Positions 1 to 11,235 of a DNA stretch of 64,000 nucleotides are shown one piece after another. Each line of letters starts with the position of its first letter. Within the stretch, counting starts at the first letter, position 1. The DNA is from Pyrus communis (Eukaryota; Streptophyta; Magnoliopsida; Rosales; Rosaceae). Under the pieces are notes generated by a model, which saw nothing but the letters and a program-made list of their open reading frames with translations, did not search any database and was not told where the DNA came from. The translations under genes were made by a program, and so were the position numbers. Location: positions 26,849,061 through 26,913,060 of the forward strand of contig NC_084804.1 of assembly GCF_963583255.1 (NCBI RefSeq), read 5' to 3'.

Positions 1-1439
1 TGTATAATAAGTACACTCAAGTGCTACGATCACGTGAAGGCTGGGCGACTAATCGCGGGTCACCTACGAGTCAGAACCACCTAAAGTGGTCTGTACGACA
101 GGACTGTGCACCTAACTTGGATCCAAGATGAGCGTGTGGTGCGGGAGGTGAACATCACGTGAAAGACTGTGCCCAACTCTGGGCGGGAGCACTAACACCG
201 GGGGTGCAGGTTATGAGCTCTTTATGCATCTCAAGTCACTATTGAACATAAACATAAATCATAACTCGCCTGGCACTTACCTGTGCGTCCGCAGCACCAA
301 ACATATATATATATATATACATATGCGACTAATAATGCGTAAATAAATGGCAAACAATAAGCATGGCATATAAACGTATAAATGTTTCATTTCACTTTCT
401 GGGAAAAGCATAAGTATATAGGAATATACGGAAAACCAAAAGCCCACTCACTGGTATGTAGAAAGGTCGTAACCCCCTTGCCTCGAGTAATCGTGCTCGT
501 CCTCGGGATAGGTCTCACCCATATGCGAAACAACTATAAAAAAGTTAATTTTAAAGCACATAACCAACATCATGAAATAACTTCTCATACATCCCCATAT
601 TTTTAGAAAAATTTTCTGACGCCGCACGCGCCGCCCACGCGCAGGCACGTGCCTGGCACACTGACGGCGTTAGTTAACGCCGTCAGGAATATTTCGTTAA
701 ATCTGACGGATTTCGTTAACCCCGTTAGGAATATTCTGTCAAAACTGACGGAATATTCCGTCGTCTTCTCTGGCCAAACTTTGGCGCCGTCGTCGGCGCC
801 AGAAAACCGGGAAAACTTTAAAACCTTGTATCTTCTTCGTTTTTCAACTAAATTTCACAAAATTGGTACCAAAATGAAGCTTACAACAAGAGGAACAAAT
901 CCATACCACTTTCAAGCACTAAAACCCACGGAATCTCGCCGGGAAAACACCACCAACTCCGGCCAAGCTTGAAACTCACAATCTCGACATCCAAAACCTT
1001 TAAACGAACCACCCCGAGCCTCCTAAGGACCTCACCAAGCTTCCTACAAGCTTGAAATTCCCAAAAACACAAGAATTAACGTGTGCATAAATAGTGACCA
1101 AATCGGGGTATCCCAAGTTCGACGTGAAAATGAAGGTATCCTTACCTGAAATGGGTATGGTTGAACTCCTACGGACCTCACGAGCACGAATATGTAATTT
1201 GTTTCCGCGATCTGTGAAGGTTTCAATGGTTTTGGTTATCGTCCGTACAAGAAGAATAGGAATGGGAGAGAGAGAGGGCTCGGGACAGGGCAGGGAGATA
1301 GGATGAGTGAGTGTGGTGTGTGTGTGGTCCAAAACCAGCCAAGCAACACCCAAAAACAACCACACAATGAAACAACCATGATAGGGGCAAAATCGTCATT
1401 TCACCCTTACGGTTCGAAAATCCGGAACGGTCTGTCACA
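1..1439 (-). mobile_element. Ty3/gypsy-type LTR, copy 1 (cut by window edge)
   Basis: This stretch is shared with 50190-52049 and 58600-60296. All three carry the same blocks: GTGCTACGATCACGTGAA, a GGATCCAA motif, ACTAACACCG, and a CACTCA/TTGGTATGTAG block. Read on the minus strand it starts TGTGACAGACCG, as gypsy LTRs often do. The plus-strand end TGTCACA lies exactly where an Athila-like internal sequence resumes at CATTCC, so 1439 is taken as the LTR boundary. The other end is outside the window. No gene is seen in it; open frames here are short and unconserved. Lineage (chromovirus-like) is an inference. Confidence 0.6.
661..686. repeat. 26-bp near-perfect palindrome
   Basis: Two 12-base arms (CTGACGGCGTTA and TAACGCCGTCAG) flank a 2-base spacer. 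Further GACGG and AATATTCCGTC-type half sites follow to about position 765. The third LTR copy has a degraded version near 60050, so it belongs to the LTR family and not to a host gene. Confidence 0.6.
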
Positions 1440-1819
1440 CATTCCATTCATGAGATCATATACTTAGTCTACATGTTTACATTAATCTTCTCGCATATAC
1501 TTAGTGTAGGGAGTGTAGTCAGAAAATCTATGTGAAAATAGAGAGTATATCCAGTGAGGAATTGAGGAATTCTCTAAGGCATGTTACTAAATTTTAAATA
1601 TTGTTTTAATTGATTAAATGCAAGCTAGTGAGTGGTGATTATGATTAAGTATATGCTAAAAGGTAGGGATGGCTAAAATCTATGGGAGTGGTAATCTTTA
1701 ATATGTCATGTTGCATTGGAAATCCCTGGCGCATTTGTTGGAAGGTTTGGATTGTGTTTTGTTTGTTTTGTTTATTCCGTTTTGCTCGAGGACTAGCAAA
1801 AGCTAAGTGTGGGGGAATT
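1440..1819 (+). mobile_element. 3' internal end of an Athila-like gypsy element
   Basis: This matches 30890-31283, the 3' internal end of the complete element at 22187-33061. Shared blocks are the CTACATGTTTACAT run, GTAGTCAGAAAATCT, AGAGAGTATATCC and CTCTAAGGCATGTTACTA. It ends in a polypurine tract GTGTGGGGGAATTT (about 1807-1819) directly before an LTR. The rest of this element's interior lies left of the window or was displaced by the gypsy LTR inserted at 1439. Confidence 0.75.
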
Positions 1820-2577
1820 TGAATGGAGGATATTTATGCTACTTAGTTATGTTGTTTCCTTGCATTTAGTTAGTTAATTATTACTTATTATAGTCTTTTA
1901 AGCTATTTTTGTATGTTTTAAGGTCCTAATGGCAAAAGGAGGAAGAAAGTGCATTTTGGAGCCATTTGGAGCAGTTTTGGGCATGGATTGGGTAGCTTAA
2001 CTATGGAGCAAAGTGAAGGATGAAATTGAAGTCAAGAGAGGCTAGGAAAGGCTACAAATCTGGAGAAAGAAGTTCAAATGCAAAGAAGATAAGGAAAGAG
2101 CAAGAAATAAGGAACCTTATCCAACCTTTTCTTATCCTATCCAACCTTATCCTTTCCTAAATCTAACATTATCCTATCTTATCCTATCCAAATCAGGTTG
2201 TGCCTTAAATCTGGCTATTTGGAAGGGATTAGTTATACATTTAAACACCTAATTCAGATTCTAAAAGCCTAATCCCTTTGTATGCCACATGTAGGCCATT
2301 CCTTGTAGGAGTTGTAATCTTTCCTCTATACCTAGGCCGTGAGTCCTTGTCCATTTAGGTCCAGAAATCTATCTCAAACATCCTTTCTAGAAGCCTTATC
2401 TTTCTCCCACAAATGTGCCGCACATATCCTTCTAGAAACCTTAAGTCTATACCCTGTATTCCCTATCCCATTCACCTTTGGTTTCTGCCATGTCTTAGTC
2501 CTTTTACCTTAGGGTTGTGCAAACCTTTTCCCACCTAAATTCTACCACACCCTAATCTGATTTCCCTAAGGATTGAG

Positions 2578-2589
2578 CCCTATATATAC
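2578..2589 (+). promoter_or_regulatory. LTR TATA box
   Basis: CCCTATATATAC lies at the same LTR position as CCTATATATAG (22814) and CCCTATATATAC (31904) in the complete element. It is the expected U3 promoter of the LTR; activity is not known. Confidence 0.5.
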
Positions 2590-3055
2590 AAACCCTTGCT
2601 GCACCATTCAATCCATCCATTCACTCATTCATTCATTCATACTATCAGTATCAAACACCACAATTCACACCACATCACCCTAGTGCCACAAAGAAGGAAG
2701 GAAGGAGAGGAGGACTTGTGCAATTTGCCATCCAAGGGAGTGTCGTGCATGCCTTTGGAGTGTGGAGCATTTCTTGGTTCTTTCTATCCTTAGTTTTAGT
2801 TCAATGTTTATGTTAATTTGGTTTTCAATTATGATGAACATGTGGAACTAATTTCTTTTTAGTTGGAGGTGAATTCGAATCCATGATTATATGTTTTATA
2901 TGCATTGATTCCATCCAGTTATTGTTTTTTAAGGCATGAATGTGATTTGGTTATCTAAGTTATTAAAACTTGTTTATGTATGTGGGTTGGGGGTCGACAC
3001 TTAATTTGCATGCATGAATTTGATGATAGAGTATAAGGGGGTCTCAGGTAATAGT

Positions 3056-5416
3056 TGATAGGAGCATATTCATGCGACTTAAATGGCTTGTTCTCGTACA
3101 TTTACGTTATGTTTCTTTAGTTATTTTAGTCCTTTATGCTTCTTTTGTGTGTTTTCAGGATCATAAGACGTGTTTGACGAAAGGATGCATTATGGAGTGT
3201 TTTGGGGCCTTTTGGAGCACTATTGGGCTAAGGATGGATAGCTTATGCTTGGAGCCCAAGTGTTGGATGAAATTGAAGGCCTTGTATGCACTTGAGGACA
3301 CAAAACAATGGCCCTAACCCAATTACATTCACCTTGCCGTGGGCTTAACACAAACACCATTCCTTGCCATGCAAGGGGGAGCAATTTGGGTCCATTTCAT
3401 GCACTTAAACCCTAGCCCAATTACACACCATTGCAGCCAAAACACATTCATTTTCAGCCATTGCACATGCATCTTCAAATAAATTAGCACATGCACATTC
3501 ACCCATTGATTCCCATTCACCTTTGTGCCGTGACTTCCCCTTCATTCCCACCAATCACATGCATCATCATCATTCAACCAAATCAGCCACATGCAACTCT
3601 TCATCATTCACACACCATCACACAAATCCAAACCGTGGTTTTCACATTCATTTCCACCAGAAAACCAAGCCTAACCCGTGCATTCTCCCTAATTCCAGCA
3701 CCTACACACCTTGCCACATGCTTTCCAGCTTTCCCCTTCATGATTGCAGCTTTTCCAGCTTTCCCCTTCATGATTGCAGCTTTCCAAGCTTTCCCCCTTC
3801 ATCATTAAGCCACATTCACTCCCATTTCTCTCCCCTTAACAGCCCTAACCCGTGCATAATTAAAGGACACCATTCAACACACACATGCACCCAAAACACA
3901 TCCATGCCGTGGCCTACCTTCCATTTCCAGCTTTCACATGCAATTTGAGCACCATTCTCCCTTGTGCAGTGCATTTCATGCCCTTTCCAGCTCTCACTTT
4001 TCATCATTGCAGCCACCTACATGCATTATTCATTAACCTTTCATCATGTAGCCAGAAAATCAGCAAGAAAACATCCATGCCGTGGCCTACACACACCATC
4101 TTGGCAGCTTACACATGCACACACATGCAATTCCAGCTTTCACATGCTTTCCTAGCTGTTTTTCCACCACATTCCAGCCATATAAATGCTTAAACAAACA
4201 GCCACAAACACATCCATTCCTCCTATAAAAACCCTTGCATTCCCATTACATAAACACATCTCATTTTCATACACAACACACCACAAACACATCCATTCTT
4301 CCTTGCCGTGAGCTCCCATTCCCTTATAATACAAACACCACTCCTCATCCATTTCCATAATTCCCCAATCCATTCAACACACCAACAACATCCCTTAGAC
4401 CTTATGCTACAACGAAGAGGAGGAGAAGAGTGCCTAAACGTTCATACAATTCAAGTTTGAGTTGTTGGAATGTTTAGGTGTTTCTTTTCCTCGATTACAA
4501 TGTTTAATTTCAATTCTCTTTGTTTTGTAATCATGAGGAACTAAACCCCCCATGGCTAAGGGTGTATTCGAAACCATGATTATATATGTGAAATAAGTTG
4601 ATTACTTCCAGTTATCGTTGCATAAGTCGTGAATACAATTTGCTTAACCGTTTGATTTAGAACTTATTCTTGTATGTTGATTGAGAGTGCACGCTTAATT
4701 TGCATGCTTGAATTTGGTGCTAGGATATAAGTTTGTTTCACCTAATCGTTATGAATTTATATTCACAAGTAGTGAAGGTCGCTAGTCACGATCATGTTAA
4801 GTAGATTCCTGGCAAGAGTATCATGCTTTTCATAGTTACAAATGCCTTGTTGATGCTTATGATTTCCAAAGAACGTAATGATTCTAACTTGTATCTTTAT
4901 CATGCTATTCATATAGAGAACTTGTTAGGAATAATTTGTTTGCGATGCATATTCATCCAATTCAATGATTCTAGGGAAATCTGAAGGTTAATTTAAGCGG
5001 ACCTAATTAACTTGGAGTGTCGAGGTTCATAACTTATTGAAGTGATAACTGGAAGGTGATTGACGTTGCATATATTTCATGTGTGGAGAAAAATCCCTTA
5101 GCCATTCCATCATCCATATTTTCTATCACAACTTGTCTTACAATCTATTTTATTTATAATCTGTCCATTTAATTTAATCTCGTCCAAACACAATCACCCC
5201 CCCATATTTTGTTTAGTCATTACAATCTTTCTTATTTTGAGTTTTGCATTCTTTGAGTTTAGTTTAGTGTTTTAAACTTTGTTTTACGTTATTGAGTTAG
5301 TTTCCAAGTGATTATGCAATCCCTCCTAATCCCCGGTTAAGAACGATCCCTACTTACATACTTACTACAATTGTCAAAAAGAGGGTTTAATTTGTGTGCG
5401 TATAAATCCCGCATCA
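3056..5416 (+). mobile_element. Solo LTR (2.36 kb) nested in the LTR at 1820-6172
   Basis: It starts TGATAGGAGCATATTCATGC and ends CGCATCA. The flanks are ATAGT (3051-3055) and AAAGT (5417-5421), a 5-bp target-site duplication with one change. Removing the insert restores the host LTR text as seen in the reverse copy near 11985. No internal domain or second LTR is present, so it is a solo LTR. It is longer than its relatives and its U3 is rich in CACATGC and CCATGCCGTGG repeats. Long open frames at 3491-3948 are low-complexity U3 sequence, not genes. Confidence 0.8.
3725..3805. repeat. 30-bp tandem repeat in solo LTR
   Basis: Two nearly identical 30-base units (CCAGCTTTCCCCTTCATGAT...) start at 3725 and 3755, followed by a degenerate third unit from about 3785. 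Confidence 0.7.
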
Positions 5417-6172
5417 AAAGTCATTCACTTATATTCACAAGTAGTGGAGGTTGGTAGTCACAATCGTGTTAAGTAAATCCTTGGTATGAGTCTCATGCGT
5501 TTCATAGTGATGAATGCCTTGTCAATGCTTATGATTTTCACAAAACTTAATGACTTTTGATATGTATCTTTGATACGTGTTTCATATAAAGAACTTGAAA
5601 AAGATAATTTGGTTGTAATGCATATTAATTCAATTCAATGAAAAAAGGAAAATTTGAGGGTTAGTTGTGCGATGCAACTAACTTGGGGCGTTGTCATTCA
5701 TAGTCTAAAAGAATAATAACTGGAAATTGGTTCATATGCATATATCATGTGTGGAGAAGGACCCTCTAACTAGCCTTTCACCCATTTAATTCACCTAAAT
5801 TCGTTTTTACAAAGTGTTTTATGCAAAGTTTTTGTTTTAAGTTTTAATTTCGTCAAAAACAATCGCCCTTTCATTTAGTCTTGTTATTTGAGTCAAAACC
5901 TGTTTTCTTTTAGTCTTTTGAGTCACATTAAGTTTTATTTTCGTCAAAATCACTTGTTAGGTCTAAAATTGAGTCTTTTTGAGTGTGTGTTGTTGTTTTG
6001 AGTGTTTTAAGTTAGTTTTAAGTCTATAGAGTCTAGTTTAGTGTTTTTGAGTCTTATTTGTATTGATTAGCATCCCTAGTTAATCCCCGGACTAGAACGA
6101 TCCCTACTTACATATCTACTACAATTGTCACAAATAAGGTTTAATTTGTGTGTCAAGTTAATTTTCACATCA

Positions 6173-7600
6173 GCCACGTATCTTATTCCTTGTCCTTCTA
6201 GAAACCTATCACAAAACCCCTTTCTAGAAGCCCTAAGAACCTAATGCACCTCTCTCTCCTTTTCCTCTTTGGTTTCTGCCATATAGCTGACCTTTTCCCC
6301 TAGGATTGTGCAATTCTTTTGCTTTCAGAAATTGTGCAAAACCCTAGCCTATAAATATATGTCTTTGCCACATATATCAGACCACCACCCTCATCCATCC
6401 ATTCACTCATTCATTCATTCAGCCATCTCACACCGTAATTCACACCAGAAACACCAAAATCTCTCTAGTGCGGCAGTAAGGAAGGAAGGAAGGAAGGACT
6501 TGTGCCGTGCAATCTGCCATCGAAAGGGAGTCATGCTTGCCATTGGAGTGTGGAGCATTTATGGGTTCTTTTTATCCTTATTTTTAGTTTGATGTTTATT
6601 TTAATTTGGTTTTCAATTATGATGAACATGAGGAACTAATTTCTTTATAGTTGGAGGTGAATTCGAAGCCATGATTATATGTTTTATATGAATTGATTAC
6701 ATCCAGTTATTGTTTCTTGAGTCTTGAATGTGATTTGCATATTTGAGTTATCAAAACATGTTTATGTATGTTGATTGAGGGTCAACACTTAATTTGCATG
6801 CATGAATTTAATGCTAGAGTATAAGGGAGTTTCACCTAATAGTTATGAACTTATATTCATAAGTAGTAGAAGTCACTAGTCATGATTGGGTTAAGTAAAT
6901 CCTTGGTATGAGTATCATGCTTTTCATAGTTACGAATGCCTCATCAATGGTTATGGTTTTCAAAGAACTTAATGACCTTTGATATGTCTTTCTATCATGC
7001 TTTTCATAGTTAGGGAACTTGATAAGGATAATTTGGTTGTGATGCGTATCCCATCCAATTCAATGAGTTAAGGAAAATTTGAAAGTTAATTTGTGCTTTT
7101 CACGATTAATTTGGGGCATTGTCATTCATAGTCTAAAGGAATAATAACTGGAAATTGGTTTGTATGCATATGTCATGTGTGGAGAAGGACCCTCTAACTA
7201 GCCTTTCAGCCCTTTCAATTCACTAAATTCGTTTTTGTAAAGTGTTTTATGCAAAGTTTCTGTTTTAAGTTTTAAATTCGTCAAAAACAATCCCCCTTTC
7301 ATTGAGTCTTGTTATTTAAGTCAAAATCTGTTTCTTTTAGTCTTTTGAGTCAAGTTAAGTCTTATTTTCGTAAGAATCACTTGTTAGGTCTAGAATTGAG
7401 TCTTTTTTTATTGTTCATTGCTGTTTTAAGTGTTTTGAGTCAGTTTTGAGTTTATAGAGTCTAATTTAGTGTTTTTAAGTCTTATTTGTGTTGATTAGCA
7501 TCCCTAGTTAATCCTCGGTCTAGAACGATCCCTACTTACATATATACTACAATTGTCAACATTAGGGTTTAATTTGTGTGTCAAGTTAATTTTCACATCA
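6173..7600 (+). mobile_element. 5'-truncated Athila-like LTR in tandem
   Basis: Directly after the CACATCA end at 6172 the sequence resumes in the middle of the same LTR. It matches about 31723 onward of the complete element (TTGTCCTTCTAGA, CCCTTTCTAGAAGCCCTA, GGTTTCTGCCAT). It runs through the AAGGAAGGAAGG block to a second TTTTCACATCA end at 7600. The first quarter of the LTR and any internal domain are missing. This head-to-tail arrangement suggests recombination or deletion between two elements. Confidence 0.7.
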
Positions 7601-7839
7601 GGATATAGTTGTGGTTTGTTGCAATTGCATATAGTTGCATATAGAATGATGTGCATTTGTTTTTGTTGTTGGCTTTCAAAATGCAATTAGTTGCATATAG
7701 AATGTTTTGCATTAGTTGCATATAATTGTATCTAGAATGGTTTGTTAGGTTAAAATGCAATTGCTTCTATTTGTTGTTGGCTTTTAATTAGGGTTTGTTT
7801 TTGTGAATTTCACTATATCCAGAACTATTCTCTATTGAA
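7601..7839. repeat. Leader of the Mutator gene with imperfect AGTTGCATATAGAATG repeats
   Basis: Three imperfect copies of AGTTGCATATAGAATG occur between 7630 and 7740, and a TTTGTTGTTGGCTTT motif occurs twice. No gene is seen. The expected left TIR of the Mutator element is not present; the LTR end abuts at 7600. Confidence 0.4.
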
Positions 7840-9588
7840 TTGCATCATGGTGGGGAGATAAGTTATGACATCTATGTTGGGGGAAAAGTGACATATATAG
7901 ATAACTGTGATAAAGACCTCATGTCACTGCTGGTGAAAGATGATATGGTGGAGGCACTTGGATATAGTGAGCAGTTCATAAACTATTATTACAAGATTCC
8001 CAACATGGACCTTTCCAATGGTTTGAAGCCGATTCAAAGTGATTTCGATGTTCAGTCAATGTGCAATTTTGTTCCAAAAGATAAAGTGATTGAGATGTAC
8101 ATCGAATAATTGACGACAAAAGAAGCCGTAACCCAAGAACAACAGTTTCTGAAGTCCATGGAAGTCAGTGGTCCAAGTAAATTGGTTATTGAGGAGATAA
8201 GTAGTTCAGAGGGGGATGTTGGGCCAACACCATTTAAACCAATAAGATATAGAGGCTTGCTAGCCATTGAAGCGCCATAAGTGGATGATTGTTGCACATC
8301 TCAAGTAGTGCAAACATGTATGACTGAGGTAGGAGAGATAAATGTTGATTCTGGGAATGGTCAGAAAGAGAAAAATTGTGAAGGGCCAGAGGAGAGTAAG
8401 GGGAAATATGTGGCTGCGATAGGAGAAGAAGATATCGAGGTGGAAGAAGGGGATACTGAGGTAGGAGAAGGGGATGTATGAGAGGGGGATGCTGAAGTAT
8501 TCTTTGATGTACCCATTAGTTTAGAGGGGAATGTTGAAGAAAAGAATGAAGAAGCTGCTGAAGAAAATGATAGTGACTTTGAAGCGAGTGAACATGGCAG
8601 TGATGCTGATAATCTAGTGTTTTCCAAGTTTGATGGTATTATGGAAGAAAGGGAATCTGAGCACAGGAAAAAAAAAGAACAAAAGGAACTCTAAGCAAAC
8701 CGATGAAAGGGATTTTGAGCAAAGAAGTGCAAGGCAATTTGAGCAAACCTGGAAAGAAAAAAAGAACAAAGGGAAGAAGAATTTGATACTGCAAATGTGG
8801 AACAAAATATGGCTGATGATCTAGACTATAACTCTGATGCTTTTGAGAGTGTACACTCTTCGGATGACGAAGGAGGCAAAAAACATGAGCGATTTCCAGA
8901 GTTCAATGAGAAAAAAAACATGAAGAATCCCACTCTTACACTAGGGCTTATTTTCAAGGATCATGTGCAATTCAAGTAAGTTGTCATCATGTACTCCCTA
9001 GTGATTGGATATGGAGAAATCCATTTTCCTAGGAATGAGAAAATGAAAGTCATAGCAACGTGTGCAAAAAGGTGCCCTTGGAAGTGTTGTGCTGGAAAAA
9101 TGTATAGTTCAAACAACATACAGATCAAGACCATACTTGATGAACACACATATGGGAGAACTTGGGCAAACAAGAACATGGAGTCCCCTTTGCTAACTGA
9201 TTTGTACATGGACAGGATAAAACTAAATCCCACATGGCCTGTGGATTCTTTTTTAGCAATTGTCGAATCAAAGTGGAATCACAGTCGTACAAAAAGCAAG
9301 GCTTACAAGGCTTTAGATAGGGCTTTGAAGATCATTGAGGGAAAACATGCAGAGCAATACACAAAGTTGTGGGACTTTGCTAAGGAAGTGAGGAAGACTA
9401 ACCTTAGGAGCATAATGAAGGTGAAGTTGGATAGGTGGAGGTTCCAAAGGATATATGTGTGGTTGGGGGCTTGTAAAGAGGGGTTTAAGTCAGGGTGCAA
9501 ACCATTGATAGGATTAGATTGGTGCCATTTAAAAAGTGTACATGAAGGTCAACTAGTTTGTGTTGTTGGCATTGACCCAAATAATGAA

Positions 9589-10813
9589 GGGTAAAGTACA
9601 AAAAAACTACCTGAACTATTGGTGTCACAACACTTTCATACCTCATCTTTTAAAATTGACAATGTCATACCTCATCTTACGGATTTGTGTTAATTTTATA
9701 CCTTCCGTTAGCTTGGCCATTTATTTCTTAGTTAAATGCTGATGTGTCTTGATCCGGGACCCCTTTTTTATTAAAAATTTATTAAAAACTAAAAAAAATC
9801 ATTTAATATTTTTTAAATATTAAAATAATAAAGAAAAGTTATTAAAAAAAAAAAACCAACATCAGTTCGTCCCCTTCCCCCCTTTCTCTGTCTTCTCCCC
9901 ATCTTAATCTTCTTCCCCCTTTCTGCAACTGCAACCCAGATTCTCCCCGCACCCACCCTCTGCACCCAACCTCGCACCCATTGAGGTGGAATTGAGAAAC
10001 CTTCGCCTTGCCGATTCTGAAGGTTGAGAACTTGGACGCGGAGAAAATGGGGGGGGGATGGGTGTAGGAGGGAAGAGGGTGGGTGCCGGGGGGGGGGGGG
10101 GCGACAAACGAACTGGGTATTTTTTTTATTTTTTTTTTCCTTCTCTCTTCTTCTTCTTGTTCTTCTTCTGCAAGTTGGGTGGGTGGGTGGGTTAGGGGGG
10201 GGGGAGAGAGGGGGAGGGAGGACGAACTGGGTTTCCCATATTTTTTTTTTTTCCTTCTTCTTCTTCCACTTCTTCTTTCTTCTTCTTCCTCTTCTTCTTC
10301 CTCCTTCGAGTTGGGTTGGGGTTTTTTTTTTTTTTCTTCTTCTTCTTCTTCGTCCTCCTTCTTTATGGGTTGCAGAGGGTTGGGTTTGTGGTGGGGGGAG
10401 GGGGGACGAACTGGGTTTGGTTTGGGTTTTTTTTTTTTTTTTTCCTCTTCTTCTTCTTCTTCCTCCTTCTTCTTCTTTCTGGGTTGTAAGAAGATGGGGA
10501 AGAGAGAGAGGAGGAGGGACGAAAGGAGAGGTTTATTTTATTTTTTTTATGTACGTTTTTTTTATTATTTTAATATTTAAATAATATTCAATGATTTTTT
10601 TTGTTTTTAATAATATTTTATTAATTTTTTAATTAAAAATGGGTCTCGGATCAAGCTACATCAGCATTTAACTGAGAAATAAACGGCCAAGCTAACGGAA
10701 GGTATAACATTGACACAAATTCTAAAGATGAGGTATGACATTGTCAATTTTAAGAGATAAGGTATGAAAGTGTCGTGACACCAATTATTGAGGTAGTTTT
10801 TTGAACTTTACCC
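9589..10813. mobile_element. Non-autonomous Mutator element with long TIRs
   Basis: The ends are GGGTAAAGTACAAAAAACTA and, inverted, TAGTTTTTTGAACTTTACCC. The inverted repeats continue inward for well over 100 bases: the CATACCTCATC, ACCTTCCGTTAGCTTGGCC and TCAGTTAAATGCTGATGT blocks pair on both sides. The flanks are perfect 9-bp duplications AATAATGAA (9580-9588 and 10814-10822), the hallmark of the Mutator superfamily. It has no transposase; the centre is low-complexity. It lies inside the DDE core of a MULE transposase, in the codons for DPNNE. A related right end lies at 14690-14853, so this may be a deletion derivative of the same family. Confidence 0.9.
10080..10530. repeat. G-run / pyrimidine tandem repeats inside the Mutator element
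   Basis: Three or four diverged repeats of roughly 100-130 bases each hold a run of G, the motif ACGAACTGGGT, a T run, and CTTCTTCTT tracts. The G runs (for example 10090-10101 and 10195-10202) could form G-quadruplexes. The long open frames across it are compositional. Confidence 0.6.
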
Positions 10814-11235
10814 AATAATGAAACATGGGTTATAGCGTATGCAGTTGTAGAAATGGAGAATAAGTCCAATTGAATTTGGTTCTTTGAGTTATTGGTCATT
10901 GATGTTGGGATTGTCAATCAAGGGGGATGGACATTTATCAGTGATCAGCAAAAGGGGTTAATTCCAGCCTTTCAAAAAGTCCTCCCTAATTCCCACCACA
11001 GATTTTGTATGAGACATTTGTATACCAACTTCAGAAATCTATTCAAAGGGAAAAAATTGAAGGATGCTTTGTGGTCAGTAGCCAAAACAACAACAGTTCC
11101 CCACTTCAAAAAACCGATGGAGGATATGAAGAAGCTCGATGAAAAGGCCTACAATTGTTGGTGAAGAAGCCTGCACATCATTGGAGCAAGTCCCATTTTA
11201 AAACATATCCCAAGTGTGACATGTTGCTAAACAAT

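Larger units (their letters stand above)
1820..6172 (+). mobile_element. Athila-like LTR, interrupted by a nested solo LTR
   Basis: It begins TGAATGGAGGATATTTATG directly after a polypurine tract and ends TTTTCACATCA. Without the nested insert at 3056-5416 it is about 2.0 kb and colinear with the other LTRs of this family. The shared order is a GGCAAAAGGAG region, a CTTATCC-rich stretch (2110-2190), a TATA box, an AAGGAAGGAAGG block, and a conserved downstream block ending in the AACGATCCCTACTTACAT motif. It is the 3' LTR of the element whose internal end precedes it. No host gene lies in it. Confidence 0.75.

Noticed and set aside
3491..3948. Open frames of 105 and 141 residues
   Set aside because: They overlap in two frames in the CA-rich U3 of a solo LTR, with His/Pro/Ser-biased composition and tandem repeats; not a conserved protein.
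10024..10584. Open frames of 186 and 165 residues
   Set aside because: Two overlapping frames in G-run and CTT repeats inside a Mutator element give Gly/Phe/Ser/Leu runs; compositional only.
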